DNA from: Sphingobacteriales bacterium
GTDB taxonomy: Bacteria > Bacteroidota > Bacteroidia > Chitinophagales > Chitinophagaceae
Length of the DNA stretch: 6,855 bases
Assembly (NCBI GenBank): GCA_024640385.1
Contig: JAHEFC010000211.1
Coordinates: forward strand, 1-6,855
Direction: 5' to 3'
Shown: positions 1-6,255 of the stretch, piece after piece
How the letters are laid out: every line of letters starts with the position of its first letter
Numbering within the stretch: position 1 is the stretch's first letter
The notes under the pieces: model-generated
The model's input: only the letters and a program-made list of their open reading frames with translations
What the model was told of the DNA's origin: nothing
Database searches by the model: none
Position numbers and translations under genes: made by a program

Positions 1-827
1 AGGAATTCCACCGTACCCATACTGGTATAGTTGCAGCTTTTAGCCACCATCACAGCAGCCTCACCGATCTGCTTGCGCAGTTCTGGTGTGATAATAGCGG
101 ATGGAGATTCTTCAACCACTTTCTGGTGGCGGCGCTGGATGGAACATTCGCGCTCAAATCCATGGATCACATTACCATAATTATCTGCTATGATCTGCAC
201 TTCGATATGCCGCGGACTGGTGACATATTTCTCTATAAAAACAGATCCGTCGCCAAACGAGGATGTTGCTTCTGATATCGCACGCGCCATAGACTCTGCC
301 ATGAATTCAGGGGCCTCTACCACGCGCATCCCCTTACCACCACCGCCCGCAGAAGCCTTTATCAGGATCGGATATCCGATCTTTTCAGCGATATCTTTGG
401 CAAGATCAACGTCTGTGATGGCCCTATCAATGCCGGGCACCATGGGCACATTGTATTTCTTCACAGACTCTTTAGCCGCGAGCTTAGAGCCCATGATGCG
501 CATGGCTTCAGGGTTCGGTCCTACGAAAGTGATGCCTGCATCTTCCACTTTCCGGGCGAAGTCGGCATTCTCGGAAAGAAATCCATACCCCGGGTGAATG
601 CCATCCACTCCCAGTTCTTTACAGAAAGCGATGATCTTGTCTCCATTGAGATAACTCTGGCTGGAAGGCGGAGCACCCAGGCAGACTGCCTCATCTGCAA
701 AGCGTACATGCGGAGAATGCCTGTCGGCCTCCGAATATACCGCTACCGATCTGATGCCCATCTTGCGAATGGTTCTCATGATCCTCAGCGCGATCTCACC
801 CCTGTTTGCAACTAATATTTTTTTCAT
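1..827 (-). CDS. accC: Biotin carboxylase subunit of an acyl-CoA carboxylase (3' end outside window)
   Basis: This is the ATP-dependent biotin carboxylase, which uses ATP and bicarbonate to carboxylate the biotin carried by a carrier protein in the cytoplasm. I translated the minus strand from ATG at 827 and the frame is open for 275 codons to the window edge. The N-terminus MKKILVANRGEIALRIMRT is the canonical start of the family. HPGYGFLSEN lies at residues 78-87, the ATP-grasp glycine loop GGGGKG at 161-166, and ERECSIQRRHQK at 225-236; the last is the conserved stretch containing the catalytic-region lysine (E. coli has ERDCSMQRRHQK). Roughly 60% of a typical 450-500 residue subunit is present; the rest of the active site is beyond the edge. 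The carrier-protein gene ends 55 bp upstream, so the two probably form an operon. Whether the enzyme carboxylates acetyl-CoA or propionyl-CoA depends on a carboxyltransferase not seen here. The family call is very secure; the symbol accC is used in the generic sense. Confidence 0.96.
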   Translation of the reverse strand, partial: MKKILVANRGEIALRIMRTIRKMGIRSVAVYSEADRHSPHVRFADEAVCLGAPPSSQSYLNGDKIIAFCKELGVDGIHPGYGFLSENADFARKVEDAGITFVGPNPEAMRIMGSKLAAKESVKKYNVPMVPGIDRAITDVDLAKDIAEKIGYPILIKASAGGGGKGMRVVEAPEFMAESMARAISEATSSFGDGSVFIEKYVTSPRHIEVQIIADNYGNVIHGFERECSIQRRHQKVVEESPSAIITPELRKQIGEAAVMVAKSCNYTSMGTVEF

Positions 828-882
828 TAAAAGAAAATTTAAAATGAATTCTTTCTCTCTGCCCTTCAGACTCTCTTCCTCT
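828..882 (-). other. Purine-rich spacer between carrier protein and biotin carboxylase genes
   Basis: On the coding (minus) strand the 55-bp spacer begins with a run of GA-rich sequence (about 850-882, AGAGAGGAAGAGAG then GGGCAGAGAGAAAG). It ends in an A/T-rich stretch directly before the ATG at 827. There is no Shine-Dalgarno match at normal spacing before that ATG; an A/T-rich leader is usual in Bacteroidota. I see no terminator hairpin and no promoter match, which supports co-transcription of the two genes. Confidence 0.45.
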
Positions 883-1374
883 CTATTCAAGTTCAACAAG
901 TACCTGATTCTTATCAACCGGCTGCCCTTTAGCTACCAGTATCTTTTTGATCTTCGCATTGGCATGAATACAAATGGAATTTTCCATTTTCATCGCTTCC
1001 AGGATAAGAATCCGGTCGCCCTCCAAAACCTCCTGGCCTACTTCCACAGATACTTCGAGCACCAACCCGGGCATGGGCGCTTTGATCTCCCTGATATGCC
1101 TGGCAGTCACATTATTGAATCCCATGCTGTCCAGCGTCAGGTCCAGTTCATCTTTGATCACCATGGAATAAAATTCACCTTCCACTTCCACTTTGAGTTT
1201 CTTGCCAGTTTCATCCGCTTCAACCAGTTTCACATTCACAGACCTCCCGTTCCGGATGATATTGAATTCAGCTTTACCAGTACTGATCACATCCGCCTTA
1301 TCGATGTCTTCCTGGGTGAACAGGAATTCAAATTCATTGGCCATGGCCTTAAAAGTTTTAGCTGGCATAAACAT
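883..1374 (-). CDS. Biotin carboxyl carrier protein with BT-like N-terminal region (acyl-CoA carboxylase)
   Basis: This 163-residue carrier moves carboxyl groups between biotin carboxylase and a carboxyltransferase. The C-terminal biotinyl domain (about 97-163) starts with IKAPMPG and contains the biotinylation motif EAMKMEN, with the biotin-accepting lysine at residue 129; it ends in VLVELE. Residues about 35-85 (NGRSVNVKLVEADETG, then KVEVEGEFYSMVIKDELD) resemble the BT linker region that precedes the biotinyl domain in propionyl-CoA carboxylase alpha chains. There is no Pro/Ala-rich linker of the kind found in classical AccB. Candidate starts are ATG at 1374, 1368 and 1344. I keep 1374, because relatives begin just before the sequence matching FKAMANEFEF, so 1344 would trim conserved residues; 1368 is equally possible. 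It lies immediately upstream of the biotin carboxylase on the same strand and is presumably its partner. It could be named pycB-, pccA- or accB-like; I leave the symbol blank. Confidence 0.93.
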   Translation of the reverse strand: MFMPAKTFKAMANEFEFLFTQEDIDKADVISTGKAEFNIIRNGRSVNVKLVEADETGKKLKVEVEGEFYSMVIKDELDLTLDSMGFNNVTARHIREIKAPMPGLVLEVSVEVGQEVLEGDRILILEAMKMENSICIHANAKIKKILVAKGQPVDKNQVLVELE

Positions 1375-1446
1375 GAAATTTATAAAGGTGGGGAGAAGGT
1401 GATATAGTCAGACTGAATGTGGTGGTCATCGGGATTGATACTACCT

Positions 1447-1478
1447 TAAATTTAGCGGACTAAGATAGGGATAACCAA
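1447..1478 (-). promoter_or_regulatory. Putative Bacteroidetes-type promoter for the carboxylase operon
   Basis: On the minus strand TTG (1478-1476) is followed after 21 nt by TAAATTTA (1454-1447). This is one mismatch from the Bacteroidetes -7 consensus TAnnTTTG, at about the usual distance from the -33 TTG. It would start transcription roughly 65-70 nt before the carrier-protein ATG at 1374. It lies in the 158-bp gap between that gene and the stop of the next minus-strand gene. The assignment rests on short A/T-rich matches and may be chance. Confidence 0.35.
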
Positions 1479-1532
1479 TTATGTGTAATATGACAATACT
1501 CAGGCTTTGACAGAACTATAGTAATCACCAGG

Positions 1533-2327
1533 TCAGAAACTGAATCCAAACCTGACCATCGGACCAAATGTGTTTACATCGTATACAAAAGCCTTTGCTC
1601 CATCACCATCCTGGTAATCCAGGCTAATGATTCTATAGCCGAGACTCATATCAAATAATTTAGAGAAACGGTATCCGGCTATGGCCTGGACCTGCCAGGC
1701 AAAATCTGAACCAATTCCAAATCCCCCTATTTCGCCTCTTAACTGCCCATAGAGCTTGCCACTGCCGGTAGTGGACAGCCTGGTGATCAACATGGGGTCC
1801 AGCCAGGTCTTGGTTTGTTTGCCGGATTTGCTGAGGGTTCCACCCCCTACCTGGTTCTGGCTGATGTCAATTCCTATTTCCATAGCATTCAACAACCCGC
1901 CAATACCTACCTCCAACCATGGCGCCACTCTTCTGAATCCCGCAAGCTCCCATCCCATTTGTTTTGCACTTAGCGTCCCGGCTTTGATCAATGTAGTTGG
2001 ATTGATATCCTGCTCCAGGTTCATGTACAAAAAATCTGAATTAAGGGCCCAGGTTCCATTTCCTGCGTCCACATTCAACATGAAACCCATCTGAAGCTTC
2101 GAAAAAATATCTGATGCAGACGCATCTACATTCAACAACGGCAGCCCCGCCACCCCGGTTTGCCCGCTCATACTGGGAAGCATCAGGTAAGGCTCTACCC
2201 TGTAATGCCATTTGTTTCCGACAGGCTTCGCCGCTGAACTATCCTGTGCCTTCACAAACCCGGGTATGGTTGCCAGAACAAATGACAATATGTACACGAA
2301 GTACTTTAATACTTTCATTGAGAACAT
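1533..2327 (-). CDS. Outer-membrane beta-barrel protein, 264 aa, function unknown
   Basis: This is an exported small porin-like barrel. From ATG at 2327 the protein begins MFSMKVLKYF; ATG at 2318 (MKVLKYF) gives a more typical signal peptide and may be the true start. A basic start and hydrophobic core lead to cleavage after VKA (residue 27), with Gln at +1. The mature part is rich in alternating polar and aromatic strands. It contains WHYRVEPYLMLPSMSG near its N-terminus and VDASASDIFSKLQMGFML, a pattern I recognise from barrel proteins in other phyla that read like YLWLPGIDGTVGV followed by SFSDILDNLDFALM. The chain ends MVRFGFSF, a C-terminal aromatic beta-signal suited to BAM-mediated insertion. 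Later strands (GYRFSKLFDMSLGYRIISLDY) support a barrel. It is divergently oriented from another barrel gene at 2578 and followed by the carboxylase operon. I see no convincing terminator after its stop. Substrate and role are unknown. Confidence 0.85.
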   Translation of the reverse strand: MFSMKVLKYFVYILSFVLATIPGFVKAQDSSAAKPVGNKWHYRVEPYLMLPSMSGQTGVAGLPLLNVDASASDIFSKLQMGFMLNVDAGNGTWALNSDFLYMNLEQDINPTTLIKAGTLSAKQMGWELAGFRRVAPWLEVGIGGLLNAMEIGIDISQNQVGGGTLSKSGKQTKTWLDPMLITRLSTTGSGKLYGQLRGEIGGFGIGSDFAWQVQAIAGYRFSKLFDMSLGYRIISLDYQDGDGAKAFVYDVNTFGPMVRFGFSF

Positions 2328-2375
2328 TATGATGTTTAATTATTTGGCCCCAGATAACATAAGGAAGCTAAGCTA

Positions 2376-2395
2376 TTGCTGGACACCGGCAGCAA
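2376..2395. other. Small inverted repeat in the leader of the minus-strand barrel gene
   Basis: TTGCTG (2376-2381) and CAGCAA (2390-2395) form a perfect 6-bp inverted repeat around an 8-nt loop. It lies about 50-70 bp upstream of the minus-strand barrel gene start. It could be a leader hairpin or an operator-like site in the divergent intergenic region (2328-2577), but six base pairs can easily arise by chance. Confidence 0.2.
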
Positions 2396-2547
2396 ACATG
2401 ACCAAAATCATCGACGCATCCATGTATGCTTAAATATCGCCGAAATCCTTTACCATAGCCGATTTACAACTACCCAATAATTCGTCTGAAAGCCAAAAAC
2501 ATAACCGTTAAATGTTGGAAATACTATATTGAATTTTGATTTTCTGA

Positions 2548-2555
2548 TAGCTTTG
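2548..2555 (+). promoter_or_regulatory. Putative -7 element (TAGCTTTG) for the 208-aa barrel gene
   Basis: TAGCTTTG matches the Bacteroidetes -7 consensus TAnnTTTG perfectly and ends 22 nt before the ATG at 2578. A TTG at 2529-2531 is the nearest possible -33 element, but the 16-nt spacing is shorter than the usual 19-21 nt. Transcription would start near 2560, giving a very short, A-rich leader (an A8 run at 2563-2570 region) without a Shine-Dalgarno sequence. The perfect match and its position favour it; the poor upstream spacing lowers confidence. Confidence 0.4.
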
Positions 2556-2577
2556 GTGAACACAAAAAAAATGACAT

Positions 2578-3204
2578 ATGAAGCTAAAGTTAACCGGGAC
2601 ATTTGTGTTCCTCATGATGCTGACAATGCATTCATTTGGCCAGTATACCAGTCCAAAAACATCCCTGTTTGTTCCACTTGGCTATACGTTCGACGACAGG
2701 GTCCAACTGGATGATTTCTCCACCAGGATAGAAGGTGGTTTTCAGTTTGGCGGCGGCCTTGAATTTTTCACAGCGCCAACTAAATCGCTGGACATATCCT
2801 ATCAGTACATGGCAACAAAAATGCCTTTGTATGGTGTAGCCGGTAACCAACTGAACAAAGGAAATGAAGATGGCAGTGTACAATACATCCTCATGAATGG
2901 TAACAGCTATTTTGCAAGTAATGGCAATAAGATCCCCTATATAGGTGGTGGCGCCGGGGTTGGTATTACCAATACTGACGGGCAGAGTTCCGCAGCATTT
3001 GCATTCAATTTCAAAGCCGGGGTAAAGATCGCAAGCGAAAAAACACTTGCATTGAAACTACAGGCCTATATACAGGGTATAACCGGAGTATTTGGAGCCG
3101 ACTACTGGACTTCCGGCAGCGGCACCACTGTGGTTCCGGACCGGGCTACCATACTGCAGTTCGGACTGGGAGGCGTTGTATGCTTTGATTTCCGCGGTAA
3201 GTAA
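2578..3204 (+). CDS. Outer-membrane beta-barrel protein, 208 aa, function unknown
   Basis: This exported small barrel has a signal peptide starting MKLKLTGTFVFLMM and predicted cleavage after SFG (residue 21), with Gln at +1. The mature chain alternates hydrophobic and polar residues in strands separated by Gly/Asn-rich turns. FQFGGGLEFFTAPTKSLDISY and IPYIGGGAGVGI (119-130) are typical of OmpW/OmpA-like or generic bacterial outer-membrane barrels, probably with about eight strands. The end (GVVCFDFRGK) has an aromatic strand just before the terminus but no final Phe. ATG at 2578 is preferred to ATG at 2571, which is in another frame and gives no signal peptide. The start is preceded by an A-rich tract rather than a Shine-Dalgarno site. 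It is divergent from the 264-aa barrel gene and upstream of the GH106 gene, with a hairpin between them. It does not look like SusD or a TonB-dependent receptor. No specific function can be assigned. Confidence 0.86.
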   Translation: MKLKLTGTFVFLMMLTMHSFGQYTSPKTSLFVPLGYTFDDRVQLDDFSTRIEGGFQFGGGLEFFTAPTKSLDISYQYMATKMPLYGVAGNQLNKGNEDGSVQYILMNGNSYFASNGNKIPYIGGGAGVGITNTDGQSSAAFAFNFKAGVKIASEKTLALKLQAYIQGITGVFGADYWTSGSGTTVVPDRATILQFGLGGVVCFDFRGK

Positions 3205-3219
3205 TTCAACAACCAATAG

Positions 3220-3265
3220 AAGTTCAGGACAGATCGCTTGCATTTTGGAAGCGAATCCTGAACTT
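3220..3265 (+). terminator. Strong hairpin after the barrel gene; terminator or leader structure of the GH106 gene
   Basis: AAGTTCAGGA (3220-3229) pairs perfectly with TCCTGAACTT (3256-3265). Inside it TCGCTT (3234-3239) pairs with AAGCGA (3249-3254) around the loop GCATTTTGG, leaving a small asymmetric internal loop. The structure starts 15 bp after the barrel stop codon, as an intrinsic terminator would. The downstream tract (TATTG) is a poor U-run, and the GH106 ATG follows only 7 bp later. A terminator here would leave no room for a separate GH106 leader, so a cis-acting or attenuator-like role is also possible. Confidence 0.6.
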
Positions 3266-3272
3266 TATTGCT

Positions 3273-6167
3273 ATGCTTAAACCTGAACCGAGCAATTTCC
3301 TCGGCCTTCTACTGCTTACCCTTATTGTATGTTCTGTTCAAAAAGATCTGGTTGCTCAAACTGATGATCTGCTGGCATCTTCTTTCCGGGAACCCCGGGT
3401 CCAATCAAAACCCTATGTGTGGTGGCACTGGATGGGTCCGAATTTTTCGAAAGCAGGGATCACTAAAGACCTGGAAGCCATGCGCGACATGGGGATCGGC
3501 GGAGCAACGATCTTCAACATCGCATCGGCGGTCCAGGAAACACACCAACCCATCCTGAATAATCCATGGCCGAACCAGACTTACCGCAGTGAAGCATATT
3601 GGGAGGCGATCAGATTTGCAGCTGAGGAGGCAAAACGCCTTGGCCTGGAAATTGGCCTTCATAATACCGCAGGATATTCCACCACCGGGGGACCGTGGGT
3701 AACCGAAGACAGGGCCATGCAGAAACTGGTCTGGTCGAAAACCGGAACCAAGGGCGGCAAATTGAAATTACAACTGGCAAAACCGGTTCTGCCTGTTTTT
3801 GAAGGATGGGGATCCACCAAACAACGGGCAGTGTTTTATAAAGATATTGCCGTGCTGGCAGTGCCTGCATCTTCAAACATCACAACAAAAAATATCGTCG
3901 ACCTTTCGTCTTCCATGGACAGTGCAGGTCTTATCAGATTCAAGCTGCCAAAAGGCGATTGGATCATCTACCGCGTCGGCCACGCTCCAACTATGGCCAA
4001 CCCGCATCCTTTGCCAGACGACATTATTGGAAAATCCCTGGAAGTGGACAAGATGAGTGCCGAGCAAAATACATTTCACTGGAAAACGGTGCTCGACCCT
4101 TTGAAAGAAAAACTGGGAACCAACCTGGGCAATAGTTTCAAACACCTGCTGATCGACAGTTATGAAGCTGATATGCAGAACTGGACGCCCAAATTCCGGG
4201 AAGAATTCAGGAAACGAAAAGGTTATGACCCCCTGCCATGGATATTGAGTTTTGAAAAAGATATCGTCATAAATAATAAGGAAGAATCCACAAGATTCAA
4301 TTACGATTTCAATGATGTAGTCAACCAACTCTTCTTCGAAAACGGCTGGGAGGTGGGTAAGAAGATGATGAAAGAGAACAAGCTCGATCTGCAGTTTGAA
4401 CCTTATTGGGGGCCATTCAATGTTTACCAGGGAGCTGCCCTGGCAGATCTTCCGATGGGGGAATTCTGGACCCATAAAGTGGGCATGCTTACCCATGTTC
4501 CGGCCGGTGGCAGAACCGCGGGAAAAACAATTATTGGCGCAGAAGCATTCACTGGCTGGCCCGAAAACAGCCAATACACGGAAGACCCCGCATTTCTGAA
4601 ACCCACTGCCACCTGGGCATTCTCTTCCGGCATCAACAGGCTGATCCTTCATACCTGGGTACACCAGCCTTTTGACGATAACTATCAGCCCGGCATGAGC
4701 ATGGGCTGGTGGGGTACCCATTTCGGGAGACATCAGACCTGGGCTGAACCAGGCAAAGCATTTTTTAAATATCTGGCCCGCACCCAAACGCTGCTGCAAT
4801 ACGGTGAGCAAACTGCAGCATATATCTGCCTGGAAAAGCAGGATAAAGACGAATCTGATATTATTTCAATCCAGGATTTTCTCAGGCAGGAGATCAGGGT
4901 GGTAAATGGAAAACTTGTAATTGCATCAGGAAGAACATATCCATTCATTGTACTGCCGGATACAAACAGAATACTTCCTGAAGTGCTGGCCAAACTGAAA
5001 ACACTTGTTGATGCAGGTGCTACCATTGTTGGGCCCAGACCAACCAGTTCATACAGTTTGCAAAACTATCCTGCCTGTGACCAGGAGATCAAAAAACTGG
5101 CAGACCAGATCTGGAGCGGGAAGAATATTTATCGCACAGTTGACGAAGCCTTGTCTGCGTTCAACATCACACCCGACGTTATTATCGAATCAGCTGATTC
5201 TGCACAATATATTAAAGCCATCCACCGTACCGGAACGCAGGGCGAAGTGTATTTTATTGCAAACCTGTTCAGTAACCCTCAGCAGGTAAGCTTGTCATTC
5301 AAGCAAAGCGGCTTGCAGCCTGAGATCTGGAATGCAGAAGAGGGTTCTATCGGCAATGCACCTGTGTGGAACGATGAAAATGGAAGAACCTATCTAACCC
5401 TAAAACTGGAAGACCATCAATCCAAGTTTGTTGTGTTCAGAAATAAGCCTGACGGAGCGGCCCACCCCATCTCAGTGTCTGGAAAGGTAGAAACGGAGGG
5501 CATGAATATAACTGCAGATAAAGCAATATCCGTAACAATTGTTTACTCAGACGGCGGGAAGAAAACCATAAATATTGCTGCGCCCCTGAATCAACCGCTG
5601 GCCGGCCCATGGGAAGTCGATTTCCAGCCCAAGCTGGACGATCCTTTTAAAGCCGTATTTTCTTCCCTGACTGATTTCAGCAAACATACTGATCCACGGA
5701 TCCGGTATTTCGCCGGTACCGCAACCTATACAAGTGCTTTTACCCTGGATTCTATGCATCGGGGCAGGCAATATATACTGGACCTGGGCACACTGAACGA
5801 TATCGTTTCGGTCAGGCTTAACAGCAAGAGCCTTGGCGTCGACTGGTATCCTCCTTATCAAATGGATATTTCCAGCGCATTGCAACCAGGCAAAAACGAG
5901 ATCGAGATATCAGTCACTACAAACTGGGCAAACCGTTTGATTGGAGACGAAAAAGAACCGGCAGATTTTGAATGGGGTGCTGACCGGGAAAAATTCGGCC
6001 GTGCTATGAAAGCATTTCCCGATTGGTTCATCAATAAACAACCCCGGCCATCTAAAGGCAGAAAAGCATTTGTGCTATGGTATTATTACCGGCCTGATTC
6101 TGAATTGAAACCAGCCGGTATGGTTGGCCCGGTTAACATTACCGCCAGGGACATAGAAAGCCTATAA
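3273..6167 (+). CDS. Secreted GH106-family glycoside hydrolase (alpha-L-rhamnosidase-like)
   Basis: This 964-aa enzyme probably hydrolyses alpha-L-rhamnosyl linkages. The signal peptide has a hydrophobic core (FLGLLLLTLIVCSV) and likely cleavage after LVA (residue 28), with Gln at +1; a lipobox reading at Cys20 (LIVC) is poor. The catalytic part begins with VWWHWMG (49-55) and continues with an alpha/beta barrel-type segment (GLEIGLHNTAGYSTTGGPWV). An inserted beta-rich stretch lies at about 150-260. Conserved acidic motifs follow: DSYEADMQNWTP (D295, E298), FEPYWGP (E376), PMGEFW (E397) and GAEAFTG (E424), then a WAFSSGINRLILHTWVHQPF segment and GMSMGWWGTHFGRHQTW. GRTYPFIVLP to GATIVGPRP (553-590) is a Rossmann-like accessory region. 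The C-terminal beta-sandwich (about 810-930), with TNWANRLIGDE (883-893), is the galactose-binding-like fold typical of GH106. Length fits the family. The general acid and base are known to be glutamates in characterised GH106 enzymes; which ones here is inferred. Start: ATG at 3273 is the only in-frame ATG before the signal peptide. There is no SusC/SusD beside it. Confidence 0.9.
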   Translation: MLKPEPSNFLGLLLLTLIVCSVQKDLVAQTDDLLASSFREPRVQSKPYVWWHWMGPNFSKAGITKDLEAMRDMGIGGATIFNIASAVQETHQPILNNPWPNQTYRSEAYWEAIRFAAEEAKRLGLEIGLHNTAGYSTTGGPWVTEDRAMQKLVWSKTGTKGGKLKLQLAKPVLPVFEGWGSTKQRAVFYKDIAVLAVPASSNITTKNIVDLSSSMDSAGLIRFKLPKGDWIIYRVGHAPTMANPHPLPDDIIGKSLEVDKMSAEQNTFHWKTVLDPLKEKLGTNLGNSFKHLLIDSYEADMQNWTPKFREEFRKRKGYDPLPWILSFEKDIVINNKEESTRFNYDFNDVVNQLFFENGWEVGKKMMKENKLDLQFEPYWGPFNVYQGAALADLPMGEFWTHKVGMLTHVPAGGRTAGKTIIGAEAFTGWPENSQYTEDPAFLKPTATWAFSSGINRLILHTWVHQPFDDNYQPGMSMGWWGTHFGRHQTWAEPGKAFFKYLARTQTLLQYGEQTAAYICLEKQDKDESDIISIQDFLRQEIRVVNGKLVIASGRTYPFIVLPDTNRILPEVLAKLKTLVDAGATIVGPRPTSSYSLQNYPACDQEIKKLADQIWSGKNIYRTVDEALSAFNITPDVIIESADSAQYIKAIHRTGTQGEVYFIANLFSNPQQVSLSFKQSGLQPEIWNAEEGSIGNAPVWNDENGRTYLTLKLEDHQSKFVVFRNKPDGAAHPISVSGKVETEGMNITADKAISVTIVYSDGGKKTINIAAPLNQPLAGPWEVDFQPKLDDPFKAVFSSLTDFSKHTDPRIRYFAGTATYTSAFTLDSMHRGRQYILDLGTLNDIVSVRLNSKSLGVDWYPPYQMDISSALQPGKNEIEISVTTNWANRLIGDEKEPADFEWGADREKFGRAMKAFPDWFINKQPRPSKGRKAFVLWYYYRPDSELKPAGMVGPVNITARDIESL

Positions 6168-6255
6168 CCTCTCACCACAATTGGTTATACCATTCGGCAG
6201 GCACAAGACCTACCTTATGCGGGTATTCTAATTCTCAAACCAAAACTGTTTACGT

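Noticed and set aside
190..597. 135-codon plus-strand open frame over the biotin carboxylase
   Set aside because: Antisense to the ATP-grasp region of the carboxylase; it reflects codon bias of the real gene.
754..1407. 217-codon plus-strand open frame over the carrier-protein gene
   Set aside because: Antisense to the biotin carrier and the start of the carboxylase gene, both of which have unmistakable motifs. The His/Phe-rich translation has no recognisable features.
1486..1532. Possible terminator downstream of the 264-aa barrel gene
   Set aside because: Only short A/T-rich palindromes such as ACTATAGT are present, with no GC stem and U-run; not enough to call.
2412..2466. Spaced TAAAT/ATTTA inverted arms in the divergent intergenic region
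   Set aside because: Five A/T base pairs about 40 bp apart are expected by chance in A/T-rich intergenic DNA.
2529..2714. 61-codon frame overlapping the start of the 208-aa barrel gene, including ATG at 2571
   Set aside because: It runs in a different frame from the barrel gene, which has a convincing signal peptide and strand pattern; no RBS or domain supports the overlap frame.
3316..3350. Lipoprotein signal (Cys20) in the GH106 protein
   Set aside because: The residues before Cys (L-I-V) do not fit the usual lipobox, which has Ala/Gly/Ser at -1, while a signal peptidase I site before Gln29 fits well.
3268..3558. 96-codon frame from a TTG overlapping the GH106 start
   Set aside because: It overlaps the GH106 signal peptide and catalytic N-terminus in another frame and has no independent support.
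3873..4811. 312-codon open frame on the minus strand inside the GH106 gene
   Set aside because: Entirely antisense to a well-conserved enzyme; its translation shows no recognisable domain or signal peptide and is best explained as a shadow of the coding frame.
6168..6255. Terminator or promoter between the GH106 gene and the secreted protein
   Set aside because: Only a 4-bp stem (TGGT/ACCA around 6182-6192) and no TAnnTTTG match; nothing reliable.
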